A stretch of DNA of 64,000 nucleotides from G963691885 sp963691885 (GTDB lineage: Bacteria; Pseudomonadota; Alphaproteobacteria; UBA8366; Aestuariispiraceae). The notes below the pieces were generated by a model. It did not search any database, had not been told where the DNA came from, and saw nothing but the letters and a program-made list of their open reading frames with translations. A program made the position numbers and the translations under genes. Of this stretch, positions 35,213-44,099 are shown one piece after another; position 1 is the stretch's first letter, and each line of letters begins with the position of its first letter. The stretch spans positions 3,472,001-3,536,000 of the forward strand of contig OY829843.1 of NCBI GenBank assembly GCA_963691885.1, given 5' to 3'.

Positions 35213-36490
35213 ATGCCTGCGACATTGGCTGAAAAAATAATCGCTCGAGCAGCGGGCAAAGACGCGGTCACGCCGGGTGAGATCGTCACCTGCGCCGTAG
35301 ACTTGGCGATGATGCATGATTCCGGAGGGCCAAGGCGCGTTAAACCTATACTTGAACGCTTGAACGCCAAGGTCTGGGACGTGAACAAAGTTGTCGTGAT
35401 TTCGGATCATTATGTCCCTGCAGTCGATGCTGAAAGTGCCGCCATCCTTGATTTGACCCGCAAATGGACCGCAGCAAACGGGATCGATAATTTCCATGAT
35501 ATGCAGGGGATCTGCCATGTTGTCCTGCCTGAAAGAGGGCATTTGTCCCCCGGTATGTTTATTGTGGGCGGCGATAGCCATTCGCCGACGGGTGGTGCGT
35601 TTGGATGTTTCATGTTCGGTGTGGGCGCGACGGATATGGCTGGCGTCTTGGTGACGGGGGAGACCTGGATCCGTGTCCCGGGCACAATCCGGATTGATAT
35701 CAATGGCGCGCTTTCGGATGGGTTGTCGGCCAAAGATTTAATTTTGCATCTTTGCGCCCGGTTGGGCATGGGGGGTGGTGACTATCAGGTCATCCAGTAT
35801 ACCGGCGATACGATTTCGGGCATGCCCATGGCGGAACGTATGACAATGTCGAATATGGCGGCTGAACTTGGCGCGCAGGCCGGTTTGATCGCCGCCGACC
35901 AGACCACGGCTGATCACATTCTCAATGCCGGTGGGACTGTTGGCGATATTGAGAAATGGCAGGGTGATGAAGATGCAGCCTATATCGCGACCCATCATGT
36001 TGACGCCTCGGCGTTAAGCCCCCACATCGCAGCGCCGCATAGCCCGGCCAATTCTGCACCTATTGAAGATCATGATCCTGTCCATATCCATCAGGCCTAT
36101 ATCGGTGCGTGCACCGGGGCTAAACTCGAGGATCTCCATATGGCAGCGCGGGTGTTGAAGGGGCGCAAAATTGCCAAGTCTTCACGCCTGTTGGTCGCCC
36201 CGGCCTCAACAAGGATTACCGCAGCCGCTGCCGCAGATGGCACCCTGGCCACATTGACTGAGGCAGGGGCCATCCTTTTGCCGTCTGGATGCGGTGCCTG
36301 TGCCGGTTATGGGGCCGGTGTTCTTGCCGAGGACGAGGTTTGTATTTCCTCCACTGCGCGCAACTTCCAGGGCCGTATGGGTGCCTCTTCCTCCAAGGTG
36401 TATCTGGGCTCCCCCTATACGGTGGCGGCAAGCGCAGTTGCCGGGCATCTGGCCGATCCGCGGGATCTACTCGACGGAAAGGGATTATGA
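35213..36490 (+). CDS. aconitase/isopropylmalate-dehydratase family, large subunit (2,3-dimethylmalate dehydratase-like)
   Basis: 425 residues, LeuC/homoaconitase type with a [4Fe-4S] cluster. Cluster cysteines lie in YIGACTGAKLEDL and SGCGACAGYGAG (Cys-x2-Cys). Other blocks: VVISDHYVPAVDAES, FIVGGDSHSPTGGAFGCF, GATDMAGVLVTGETW. It would dehydrate or isomerise a substituted malate or citrate. It is coupled to the small subunit (ATG overlaps TGA) and a methylisocitrate-lyase-like gene; this trio resembles dmdA/dmdB/dml of nicotinate fermentation, hence the suggested substrate. No leucine genes are nearby. Confidence 0.83.
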   Translation: MPATLAEKIIARAAGKDAVTPGEIVTCAVDLAMMHDSGGPRRVKPILERLNAKVWDVNKVVVISDHYVPAVDAESAAILDLTRKWTAANGIDNFHDMQGICHVVLPERGHLSPGMFIVGGDSHSPTGGAFGCFMFGVGATDMAGVLVTGETWIRVPGTIRIDINGALSDGLSAKDLILHLCARLGMGGGDYQVIQYTGDTISGMPMAERMTMSNMAAELGAQAGLIAADQTTADHILNAGGTVGDIEKWQGDEDAAYIATHHVDASALSPHIAAPHSPANSAPIEDHDPVHIHQAYIGACTGAKLEDLHMAARVLKGRKIAKSSRLLVAPASTRITAAAAADGTLATLTEAGAILLPSGCGACAGYGAGVLAEDEVCISSTARNFQGRMGASSSKVYLGSPYTVAASAVAGHLADPRDLLDGKGL

Positions 36491-36993
36491 TGAGCCAGAC
36501 TGAAGCAGGAAAAGTCTGGCGGTTCGGGGATGATGTGGACACTGATGTTCTGGCACCCGGGCTTTATATGAAGGGGCCTTTTTCTGAACTGGCGGCCCAT
36601 TGTCTGGAAACTGTGGATCCCGAATTTGCACCGAATGTGCAGCCTGGTGATGTGGTCGTTGCGGGACGGAATTTCGGGATTGGGTCCTCACGGGAACAGG
36701 CGGCGCAAGCGTTGAAATACCTCGGTGTGAGCAACTTGGTGGCAACATCCATCGGCGGAATTTTTCTGCGAAACGCCCTTAATTTCGGGATGACGGCGGT
36801 AACTTCGCCCGATGTTGAGAAGATTAAGGCCGGCGACAGGATTGAGGTGGATGCGTCCCGTGGCGTTATCAGCAACCTGACCAATGGTGAGACCTATTCA
36901 TGCGATGTCTTGCCACCAAAACTATTGGCGATGGTAGAGGACGGCGGATTGGTCCCGCATCTTGAAAAAACCCGCGCTGGCTCTGCGGATTGA
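36487..36993 (+). CDS. aconitase/isopropylmalate-dehydratase family, small subunit
   Basis: 168 residues of the LeuD swivelling domain: VWRFGDDVDTDVLAPGLYMKG at the start, GRNFGIGSSREQAAQALKYLGV with the substrate-contacting GSSREQA, and FLRNALNFGM. Two adjacent ATG codons (36487, 36490) overlap the large-subunit stop, so translation is coupled. The pair forms one dehydratase. Confidence 0.86.
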   Translation: MMSQTEAGKVWRFGDDVDTDVLAPGLYMKGPFSELAAHCLETVDPEFAPNVQPGDVVVAGRNFGIGSSREQAAQALKYLGVSNLVATSIGGIFLRNALNFGMTAVTSPDVEKIKAGDRIEVDASRGVISNLTNGETYSCDVLPPKLLAMVEDGGLVPHLEKTRAGSAD

Positions 36994-37004
36994 AAGCGAT
37001 AGAT

Positions 37005-37898
37005 ATGTTTGAGTTTCCCACACTGAAAACACAGTTTGAAAGCGGTGAAATCATCATCGCACCGGGTATATCTGATGCCCTTGGCGGAATGCTGGTTGAG
37101 CAGACGGGTTTTCAATCGGCCTATCTTTCTGGTGCATCGATCGCTTATACGCGTTTTGGGCGGCCCGATATCGGTCTGGTCAGCATGAGTGAAGTTGCCG
37201 AAACTCTCTCGGTCATTACCGATCGTGCCGCAGTGCGGGTGATTGTTGATGCGGATACCGGGTTCGGCAATGCACTGAACGTTATGCGGACGGTCCGCCT
37301 TTTCGAAAAGGTCGGTGCAAGCGGTATTCAACTTGAAGATCAGGCCATGCCCAAACGCTGCGGTCACCTTGGTGGCAAGACCCTTGTGTCCGCCAGTGAA
37401 ATGGTGGGCAAGATCAAGGCGGCACTGGATGCGCGGCGCAGTGACGAAACGTTGATCATTGCGCGGACGGACGGAATTGCCGTCGAAGGGTTTGAACGTG
37501 CGCTGGACCGGGCCGAACGCTATGTCGAGGCCGGGGCCGATGTCTTGTTTGTTGAAGCGCCCCAAACCGAAGAGCAGATGCAGGGCATCATTGATCGCTT
37601 CGGTGGCCGCATTCCACTGCTGGCGAACATGGTCGAAGGCGGCAAGACCCCTCAGAAAAGTGCGGCTGAATTGCAGGCGATCGGGTATTCGCTGGTGATT
37701 TTTCCGGGCGGTATGGTGCGGGCGGTTGCCTATCAGGCCCAGGCCTATCTGGCGAGTTTGAAACTGCACGGGTCAACCAAACCATTCCAGAACAGAATGC
37801 TCGATTTTGATGGATTGAACGATTTGATCGGGACACAGCATATGCTGGCCCTGGGCGCTGAATACGACCCCGAGAATTTTGAGGTGGGTGATGATTGA
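37005..37898 (+). CDS. isocitrate lyase/PEP mutase superfamily lyase (2,3-dimethylmalate or methylisocitrate lyase-like)
   Basis: 297 residues from ATG 37005; a TTG at 36990 that overlaps the previous stop is the alternative. TIM barrel with APGISDALGGMLVEQTGF, VDADTGFGNALNVMRTV, IQLEDQAMPKRCGHLGGK (catalytic KRCGH) and IARTDGIAVEGFERALDRA. Cleaves a 2-hydroxy-dicarboxylate to a 2-oxoacid plus a second acid, e.g. pyruvate. Together with the dehydratase pair it makes a dehydrate-rehydrate-cleave module. Overlaps hyuB by 8 bases. Confidence 0.85.
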   Translation: MFEFPTLKTQFESGEIIIAPGISDALGGMLVEQTGFQSAYLSGASIAYTRFGRPDIGLVSMSEVAETLSVITDRAAVRVIVDADTGFGNALNVMRTVRLFEKVGASGIQLEDQAMPKRCGHLGGKTLVSASEMVGKIKAALDARRSDETLIIARTDGIAVEGFERALDRAERYVEAGADVLFVEAPQTEEQMQGIIDRFGGRIPLLANMVEGGKTPQKSAAELQAIGYSLVIFPGGMVRAVAYQAQAYLASLKLHGSTKPFQNRMLDFDGLNDLIGTQHMLALGAEYDPENFEVGDD

Positions 37899-39621
37899 TC
37901 CCGTAACACTGGCGGTGCTGAAAGGCCGTCTCGAACAAATCGCCGACGAGATGGACGCGACCCTGTTCCGCAGCGCCTTTAACCCCATCATTGCCGAGGC
38001 TCATGACGCGTCTCACGGTCTCTATCACCCGGAAACGGGAAAGACCCTTGTTCAGGGCAAATCCGGATTGCCGATTTTTGTCGGCGCCATGTCGTTTGCT
38101 GTGAAGGCGGTGATCGACAAGGCGGCCCGGGATGGCAACCTCGCCGATGGCGATGTCTATGTGTTCAACGATCCCTATGACGGGGGCACCCATCTCTCTG
38201 ACTTCAAATTGGTTCGGCCATTCTTTAGGGATGGAAAGGTCTTCTGCTTCCTCGCCTCAGTTGGGCATTGGCATGATGTTGGGGGCAATGTTCCCGGCAA
38301 CTACAATCCCGTCGCTACGGAGAGCTTTCAGGAAGGGATGTTGATCCCGCCGGTCAAACTTTTTGCCGCGGGTGAATTGCGTCAGGATGTTGTTGATATC
38401 CTGCAGGCCAATTCGCGCCAGCCCGGCAGTCTGTATGGCGATCTAAACGGCCAGATCAACGCATTGGGTCTTGGGGCGCAACGTCTGTCTGCGCTGTTGG
38501 ACGAATATGGCGATGCGGAAATCGGTGAGGCGCTTGAAGAGTTACAGGCAAGAGCCGCCCAACTGATGGCTGCCAATATATCTGACCTGGCCGACGGGAC
38601 ATACTCCGCCGAGGATTTCCTGGACAATGATGGCATCGTCGACGAACCCCTGAAGATTGCGCTGGACCTGACGGTGAAAGGGGACCGGATGGTCCTTGAT
38701 TTTTCGCGCACATCCGCGGCCTGTGCCGGGCCCGTGAATATCGCGCTCTCGACCGCAGTTGCCTCAGTCTATGTGGCGATCAAACACGTTTTTACCGATG
38801 TCCCCGCGAATGCCGGCGTTTTGGAGCCGGTCGACATCATCATTCCCGATGGTTCGTTGCTGAGCGTGAAGGCGCCGAAACCGGTTGGCGGCTATACAGA
38901 AACTATTCTTCGGGTCATCGATGTTGTGTTCAGTGCGATGGCCCATGTAGCACCTGATCGCGTAAACGGCTGTGCTTACGGTACGATTAATGCGCTCTCC
39001 CTGGCCGGGCATCGCAAGGATGGCAGCCGTTGGGTGATGTTCAGTTTCTTTGGCGGGGGCCATGGTGGGCATCCTGAAGGCGACGGTCTGAATCATGGCA
39101 ATGCGCCAATTTCAACCGCGACAATTCCGCCGGCAGAAATCCTGGAGGCGGCCTATCCGATGATGTTTACGCAATGGGCGTTGCGTCCGGATAGTGGTGG
39201 GCCGGGCAAGCATCGTGGCGGGCTGGGGGCGATCTACGAAATCGAACTGTTGGAAGAAGCCGCCGATGTCTTTGTCTTTGGCGAACGCGGGCGCTATGCG
39301 CCGCCTGGCGTTTTGGGGGGCGGTGATGCCGCGTTGAACTCCTTTGCCTATGAACAGGAAGATGGCATGCATACGCCGCCTCAGGCATCCAAGATGGTCG
39401 GGATCAAAATTGTGAAAGGCCAGCGCCTGCATCTGGAAACGCCGGGCGGTGGCGGATACGGCCCTGCCCATGAGCGCGATCCCAAGGCTGTCACCCATGA
39501 CGTTGCCCGCGGTTACATCTCTGTCGAAGGTGCGAAGAGGGATTATGGTGTCGCGGTTTCCGGTGATGGCATTCTGGACATTGACGGGACCCGAGCATTG
39601 AAGGAGGCGTCAGGACAATGA
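37891..39621 (+). CDS. hydantoinase/oxoprolinase B-type subunit
   Basis: 576 residues from ATG 37891 with AGGTGGG upstream. HyuB blocks: SAFNPIIAEAHDASHGLYHPETG, VFNDPYDGGTHLSDFKLV, GHWHDVGGNVPGN, GGYTETILRVIDVV and the C-terminal PGGGGYGP. With HyuA it forms an ATP-dependent amidohydrolase for cyclic amides (N-methylhydantoin, 5-oxoproline, caprolactam) or an acetone-carboxylase-like enzyme. The following isochorismatase-fold gene is compatible with an N-methylhydantoin-type route, but its cysteine is missing. Confidence 0.86.
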   Translation: MIDPVTLAVLKGRLEQIADEMDATLFRSAFNPIIAEAHDASHGLYHPETGKTLVQGKSGLPIFVGAMSFAVKAVIDKAARDGNLADGDVYVFNDPYDGGTHLSDFKLVRPFFRDGKVFCFLASVGHWHDVGGNVPGNYNPVATESFQEGMLIPPVKLFAAGELRQDVVDILQANSRQPGSLYGDLNGQINALGLGAQRLSALLDEYGDAEIGEALEELQARAAQLMAANISDLADGTYSAEDFLDNDGIVDEPLKIALDLTVKGDRMVLDFSRTSAACAGPVNIALSTAVASVYVAIKHVFTDVPANAGVLEPVDIIIPDGSLLSVKAPKPVGGYTETILRVIDVVFSAMAHVAPDRVNGCAYGTINALSLAGHRKDGSRWVMFSFFGGGHGGHPEGDGLNHGNAPISTATIPPAEILEAAYPMMFTQWALRPDSGGPGKHRGGLGAIYEIELLEEAADVFVFGERGRYAPPGVLGGGDAALNSFAYEQEDGMHTPPQASKMVGIKIVKGQRLHLETPGGGGYGPAHERDPKAVTHDVARGYISVEGAKRDYGVAVSGDGILDIDGTRALKEASGQ

Positions 39622-41693
39622 GTGCTTCTTCTTCCCGCTATGTCATCGGTGTTGATGTCGGTGGCACCTTCACCGATGTGTTCTTCCTGGATGAGGCCGC
39701 CGGTCGTTGTGAGGTCGCGAAGGTGCCCTCCACCGTGGATGATCAATCGCGCGGCTTTATTGAAGGTATTCGTAAACATGTTGCTGATTTTGCAGAGGCC
39801 GCAACAGTTGTTCATGGAACAACTGTTGGCACCAACGCGCTGCTCGAACGAAAGGGCGCAAAGACCGGGATCATCACCACAGCCGGATTTCGGGATGTTC
39901 TTGAAATGCGACGACGAGACAGACCGCAAACATGGGGTCTTTGGGGCCAGTTTGAGCCGGTTGTTCTCCGTGACCGCCGTCTGGAAGTGGAAGAACGCAC
40001 ATTGGCCGATGGCACCGTCCACACGCCGGTCGACATAGATGGGGTGAAGGCCGCAGCCCGTCAGTTGATGGAAATGGGCGCGGACTCTGTCTGTGTGGTT
40101 TTCGTCAATGCCTATGCCAATTCAGAAAATGAGCAATTGGCGTTGGAGGCTGTGAAGTCCGTCTGGCCTAACGACTATGTAGAGGCGTCGTCGAACATCC
40201 TGCCCGAGATAAGAGAATTTGAGCGGACCTCTACCACGACCCTGAACGCCTATCTGCAGCCCCCGGTCGGGAGCTACCTTCTGAAGCTTGAAGACGCGTT
40301 GCGCACGAATGGTTTTGAAGGACAGGTTCTGATCGTTCAGTCGAATGGTGGCGTTATGACGGTGGATACCGCGCGACGGCTGCCGGTCCGAACAGCATTG
40401 TCAGGTCCTGCCGCTGGTGTGATTGCGAGTGCGTTTATCGCGACGGAGGCAGGTTTTCCGAATGTCATCACCTGCGATATGGGCGGAACAAGTTTTGATG
40501 TTTCCCTGATTGCAGATGGGAAGAGCGCTTTGGCGGCGCAAACCAATATCGATTTTGGCATGACGGTCCGTACCCCGATGATCGAAATGACGACGATTGG
40601 GGCGGGCGGTGGATCCATTGCCTGGGTGGATCGCGGCGGCTTGCTGCAGATCGGTCCTGAATCGGCGGGCTCCAATCCCGGTCCTGTGTGCTATGGTCAG
40701 GGCAATGACAGGCCAACAGTGACCGACGCCAATGTCGTCATGGGACGGATCAATGCGGATCGCCCAATTGGCGGGAAGCTGGATCGTCTGGATGTTGAGG
40801 CGTCGAAGGCAGCGATCAAGACACATATTGCGGATCCCCTGGGTCTGGACGTAATGGCGGCGGCGGAGGCGATCATTCGCGTCGCCAATTCCAAGATGGC
40901 GGGGGCGATCCGTCTGGTGTCGATAGAGCGCGGTTACGCGCCAAAGGAATTCGCCGCTATGCCGTTTGGCGGTGGAGGGGCGCTCCACACCGGTGCCCTG
41001 ATCAAGGAAGTCGGGTTGAGCGGGGCGCTGGTCCCCCGCTTTCCGGGGATCAACAGCGCACTCGGTTGCACCATCGCGGACATGCGCCATGACTTTGTCC
41101 AGACCGTGAACGGCCTGCTGGACAAGATCGATATCGACGAATTGGATCAGCGCATGTGCACTTTGGCGCAGGATGGCCTGGACCTTCTGGACAATGCCGG
41201 GGTCACATTCGGTGGTGTGGAATGCACGTTCGAATTTGATATGAGCTATCTGGGCCAGACACACACCGTCGATGTGCCCTTGAAGGTCACCTATGACGGG
41301 AATACAACCGGTATCAATGCCGACAATGTGCGTGAAGCATTTGAAGAACGCTATCGCCAGGTTTATGGCCGGCCCCTTGTTGGCATTGCGATCAGGGTTC
41401 TCAATTTGCGTGTGTCTTCTCTTGGATATCGTCCCAAATTCGATCTCACTCTCCTGGCGCCCAAGGGCGAAGCAAGCATGGAAGATGCTTTCACGGGCAC
41501 GCGGGATGTCTGGTATGACGGGGCCTGGCACGAGACCAGAATTTATGATCGCCTGCCGCTGCCTGTCGGGTCTGTCGTGCCGGGGCCAGCCATTCTGGAA
41601 CAGCCCGATACGACGATCTTTATTGAGCCTGATTTGACGGGTGAAATTGATCGTTTCGGCAACCTGATCATCACCCGAAAAGAAGAGGGGTGA
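39618..41693 (+). CDS. hydantoinase/oxoprolinase A-type subunit
   Basis: 691 residues, ATG overlapping the hyuB stop. ASKHA-type ATP-binding fold: YVIGVDVGGTFTDVFFLDE (phosphate 1), VVHGTTVGTNALLERKGAKTG, a central LSGPAAGVIASAFIA and VITCDMGGTSFDVSLI (phosphate 2), and GAGGGSIAWVDRGGLLQIGPESAGSNPGP. ATP phosphorylates the lactam or hydantoin carbonyl before hydrolysis. Normal length for a bacterial HyuA. Confidence 0.87.
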   Translation: MSASSSRYVIGVDVGGTFTDVFFLDEAAGRCEVAKVPSTVDDQSRGFIEGIRKHVADFAEAATVVHGTTVGTNALLERKGAKTGIITTAGFRDVLEMRRRDRPQTWGLWGQFEPVVLRDRRLEVEERTLADGTVHTPVDIDGVKAAARQLMEMGADSVCVVFVNAYANSENEQLALEAVKSVWPNDYVEASSNILPEIREFERTSTTTLNAYLQPPVGSYLLKLEDALRTNGFEGQVLIVQSNGGVMTVDTARRLPVRTALSGPAAGVIASAFIATEAGFPNVITCDMGGTSFDVSLIADGKSALAAQTNIDFGMTVRTPMIEMTTIGAGGGSIAWVDRGGLLQIGPESAGSNPGPVCYGQGNDRPTVTDANVVMGRINADRPIGGKLDRLDVEASKAAIKTHIADPLGLDVMAAAEAIIRVANSKMAGAIRLVSIERGYAPKEFAAMPFGGGGALHTGALIKEVGLSGALVPRFPGINSALGCTIADMRHDFVQTVNGLLDKIDIDELDQRMCTLAQDGLDLLDNAGVTFGGVECTFEFDMSYLGQTHTVDVPLKVTYDGNTTGINADNVREAFEERYRQVYGRPLVGIAIRVLNLRVSSLGYRPKFDLTLLAPKGEASMEDAFTGTRDVWYDGAWHETRIYDRLPLPVGSVVPGPAILEQPDTTIFIEPDLTGEIDRFGNLIITRKEEG

Positions 41694-41697
41694 CCGC

Positions 41698-42303
41698 ATG
41701 CTGAATGGTGACGCATCAAAACTGGGATTGGTGCTGGTTGATATGCAGAATGATTTTCTACATCCGGAAGGGGCATATGGGCGGGCCAATCAGGCAAGCC
41801 CGGCGATTGCCGCGCTCACGCCGCGCCTGAATGCGGTTGCCGAGGCGGTGAGAGGGGCCGGTGGCTGGATCGTCTCAACCCATTTTACACTGGTGCCTGG
41901 AAAAGGGGGTGAGCCCTTCATTTCGGACCACCTGAAGAAGCTGCGTCCTTTCCTGAAAAAAGGTGACTTTATGCCCGGTAGCTTTGGGAATGATCTGATT
42001 GATGCCTTAAAGCCCGCCGATCTGTCCGTTGAAAAAGTCGCGTTCTCTGCCTTTTATCAGAGCCGTCTGGAATTCGTCTTGAAACGTGCAGGACTGGAAA
42101 CGCTGATCTTTGGCGGCATCGTCACGAACGGGGGGGTAGCCTCTACCCTGCGCGATGCCCATGTCCGCGACTTTCACAATTACGTTTTGTCAGATGGCTG
42201 CGCGGCCTTCAGTGACGTGGCGCATGACAGCACGATTGCCTCGCTTTCTACCATCGCCGAAGTTGTGACCTGTGATGCCGTTGTTGAGGCGTTGAAAGGC
42301 TAG
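41698..42303 (+). CDS. isochorismatase-fold hydrolase lacking the catalytic cysteine
   Basis: 201 residues. The fold of cysteine hydrolases is clear: D15 (LVDMQNDF), K113 (VEKVAFSAF) and the block GGIVTNGGVASTLRDA. The nucleophilic Cys expected in the TxxC-type motif (for instance TNVCV) is Gly146. Amidases of this family, including N-carbamoylsarcosine amidase and nicotinamidase, need that Cys, while true isochorismatases do not use one. So the protein may be a vinyl-ether hydrolase, a non-catalytic member, or mis-sequenced in its seven-G run. Four bases after hyuA and four before the flavoprotein, in one operon. Confidence 0.78.
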   Translation: MLNGDASKLGLVLVDMQNDFLHPEGAYGRANQASPAIAALTPRLNAVAEAVRGAGGWIVSTHFTLVPGKGGEPFISDHLKKLRPFLKKGDFMPGSFGNDLIDALKPADLSVEKVAFSAFYQSRLEFVLKRAGLETLIFGGIVTNGGVASTLRDAHVRDFHNYVLSDGCAAFSDVAHDSTIASLSTIAEVVTCDAVVEALKG

Positions 42304-42307
42304 AAGA

Positions 42308-43705
42308 ATGCCCGTCTTGTCCGGTGAAGAGATCGAATTTGATATCCATATGCCGGTCGTGATCGTCGGCGGTGGGGCCTGTGGAATGGTCGCTGCACTC
42401 GCTGTCAAGGATGCCGGGTTTGATCCCGTTGTTCTGGAACGAGATGAAATCCCGCGGGGCAGTACCGCCCTGTCGTCTGGAATGATCCCGGCCTGTGGTA
42501 CAGCCCTGCAAAAATCGGCTGGCGTTGATGACAGCGTTGAAATCATGGCTGATGATATCCGGAAAAAAGCGCGAAACCTGACCGATCCAGGGCTGGTGGA
42601 GACCGTGTGTCGCGCATCAGGTCCGGCAATCGACTGGTTGACGGAAAAGCATGGTGTGGACCTCAGCCTTGTCGATGGTTTTCTCTACCCTGGCCACAGC
42701 AAGCTGCGGATGCATGCACCGAAATCGAGAGCCGGCGCTGATCTGATTGACAGCCTTTCATCAGCTGTTGAGCGAGCCGAGATTGCGGTCATGACCAATA
42801 CACATGTCGTGGACCTTTATACGGATGGCGATGCGGTGCTGGGAGTTCGTGTGGAGCGTCCGGATGGTACAGGGGAAAAGATTGGATGCGCGGCGCTTAT
42901 CCTGGCTTGCAACGGTTTTGGGGGCAATCCGGATATGGTCGCCCGCCTGATCCCCGAAATGGCAAATGCCAATTATTTTGGACATGTGGGCAATCAGGGT
43001 GATGCGATCAAATGGGGAGAGGCCTTGGGGGCCGCGATGCAAGACCTTGGATCCTACCAGGGGCATGGGTCCGTCGCCCATCCGCACGGCATTCTAATCA
43101 GTTGGGCCCTTATGATGCAGGGTGGCATTCAGATCAACACAGAGGGTATGCGGTTTTCAAATGAACATGACGGCTATTCGGAGCAGGGACGGCGGGTTCT
43201 GGCCCAGCCGGGCGGTGTCGCCTGGAATATCTTCGATGAACGGCTGCATGAATTCGCCCAGGACTTCACCGATTACAGAGATGCCGAGGCGCTGGGTGCT
43301 ATTGTGCAGGCAGGTGGTGTTGAGGAACTGGCAGAGACCATAGGAGTGCCGCAAACCGGGCTCGTGGAAACAATGGCGCATGTCGCCCGGCTTGCAACTG
43401 GGGAAGGTGCAGATGAATTTGGGCGCGATTTCACAGGGTCGCCCGCTTTGCAGCCCCCGTATCGGGCGATAAAAGTGACCGGTTCGCTTTTCCATACTCA
43501 GGGCGGGTTGCAGGTTGATGAAAACGCCCGCGTTCTTCGGCAGGACGGATCATGCCTCCCTAACCTTCTGGCAGGTGGCGGTGCGGCTTGCGGCGTGTCA
43601 GGGCCGGAGGATTGGGGATATCTCTCGGGTAACGGTTTGTTGACGGCGGTGGCATTGGGCCGTCTTGCCGGTGCCGAGGCTGCCCGTCTGGCAAAAGCAG
43701 GGTAG
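42308..43705 (+). CDS. FAD-dependent oxidoreductase (fumarate reductase/ketosteroid-dehydrogenase-like flavoprotein)
   Basis: 465 residues of the FAD_binding_2 family: dinucleotide motif PVVIVGGGACGMVAALAVKDAG at about 16-37, a long capping domain, ALILACNGFGGNPDM, and the C-terminal LLAGGGAACGVSGPEDWGYLSGNGLLTAVALGRLAG. It would dehydrogenate or reduce a C=C bond next to a carbonyl or carboxylate. Last gene of the plus-strand operon that starts at 35213; the next gene is convergent with only 4 bases between. Confidence 0.83.
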   Translation: MPVLSGEEIEFDIHMPVVIVGGGACGMVAALAVKDAGFDPVVLERDEIPRGSTALSSGMIPACGTALQKSAGVDDSVEIMADDIRKKARNLTDPGLVETVCRASGPAIDWLTEKHGVDLSLVDGFLYPGHSKLRMHAPKSRAGADLIDSLSSAVERAEIAVMTNTHVVDLYTDGDAVLGVRVERPDGTGEKIGCAALILACNGFGGNPDMVARLIPEMANANYFGHVGNQGDAIKWGEALGAAMQDLGSYQGHGSVAHPHGILISWALMMQGGIQINTEGMRFSNEHDGYSEQGRRVLAQPGGVAWNIFDERLHEFAQDFTDYRDAEALGAIVQAGGVEELAETIGVPQTGLVETMAHVARLATGEGADEFGRDFTGSPALQPPYRAIKVTGSLFHTQGGLQVDENARVLRQDGSCLPNLLAGGGAACGVSGPEDWGYLSGNGLLTAVALGRLAGAEAARLAKAG

Positions 43706-43709
43706 CGTT

Positions 43710-44099
43710 TCACGCGTCCCGTTTGTTGAGCGTATTCTCACCGGTCATGTAGACAGCTATCTCGGAAAATCTGTCGCCCCGGACCCGGAAAAAATTGCAA
43801 TTGGATTTATGAGTAAGGCTGCCGTCATGGTGCGTGTTTACAACAGCGAACCGCGCGGCAACCCGGTCCTCATCAGGGGCCGGAACAAAGATGAAATCCT
43901 TGTGACAGACCTCGGCGTGATTTTCCCATAGGCGATCAAACATGGCCTCAATATCCGTCATCCCCTGCAGTCGAACGGAATGGGTTTCGACGGTGAACAA
44001 ACAGTCATCGGTTATGGTTGACCTTATTTTTGTAAAGTCGGCGTTATCGACACCGTCGAAATATTTGAGAACCAGATCAATCATCTGTTGCTTGGTCAT
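43710..44099 (-). CDS. SnoaL/NTF2-like protein
   Basis: 129 residues in a single NTF2-fold domain: MTKQQMIDLVLKYFDGVDNADF, TDDCLFTVETHSVRL, FVPAPDEDRVAARFAVVNTHHDG. Such proteins are isomerases, lyases or binding proteins with varied substrates. It overlaps the mmgE stop by 4 bases (ATGA) and is expressed with it. A second NTF2-like domain occurs in the fusion at 52844-53407. Confidence 0.72.
   Translation of the reverse strand: MTKQQMIDLVLKYFDGVDNADFTKIRSTITDDCLFTVETHSVRLQGMTDIEAMFDRLWENHAEVCHKDFIFVPAPDEDRVAARFAVVNTHHDGSLTHKSNCNFFRVRGDRFSEIAVYMTGENTLNKRDA

Noticed and set aside
35213..36993. leuCD of leucine synthesis
   Set aside because: No leuA or leuB nearby; fused in one operon with a methylisocitrate-lyase-like gene and hydantoinase genes.
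40401..41789. 462-codon open frame opposite hyuA
   Set aside because: Mirror-frame opening caused by GC-rich codon bias; hyuA is an intact, well-recognised protein.
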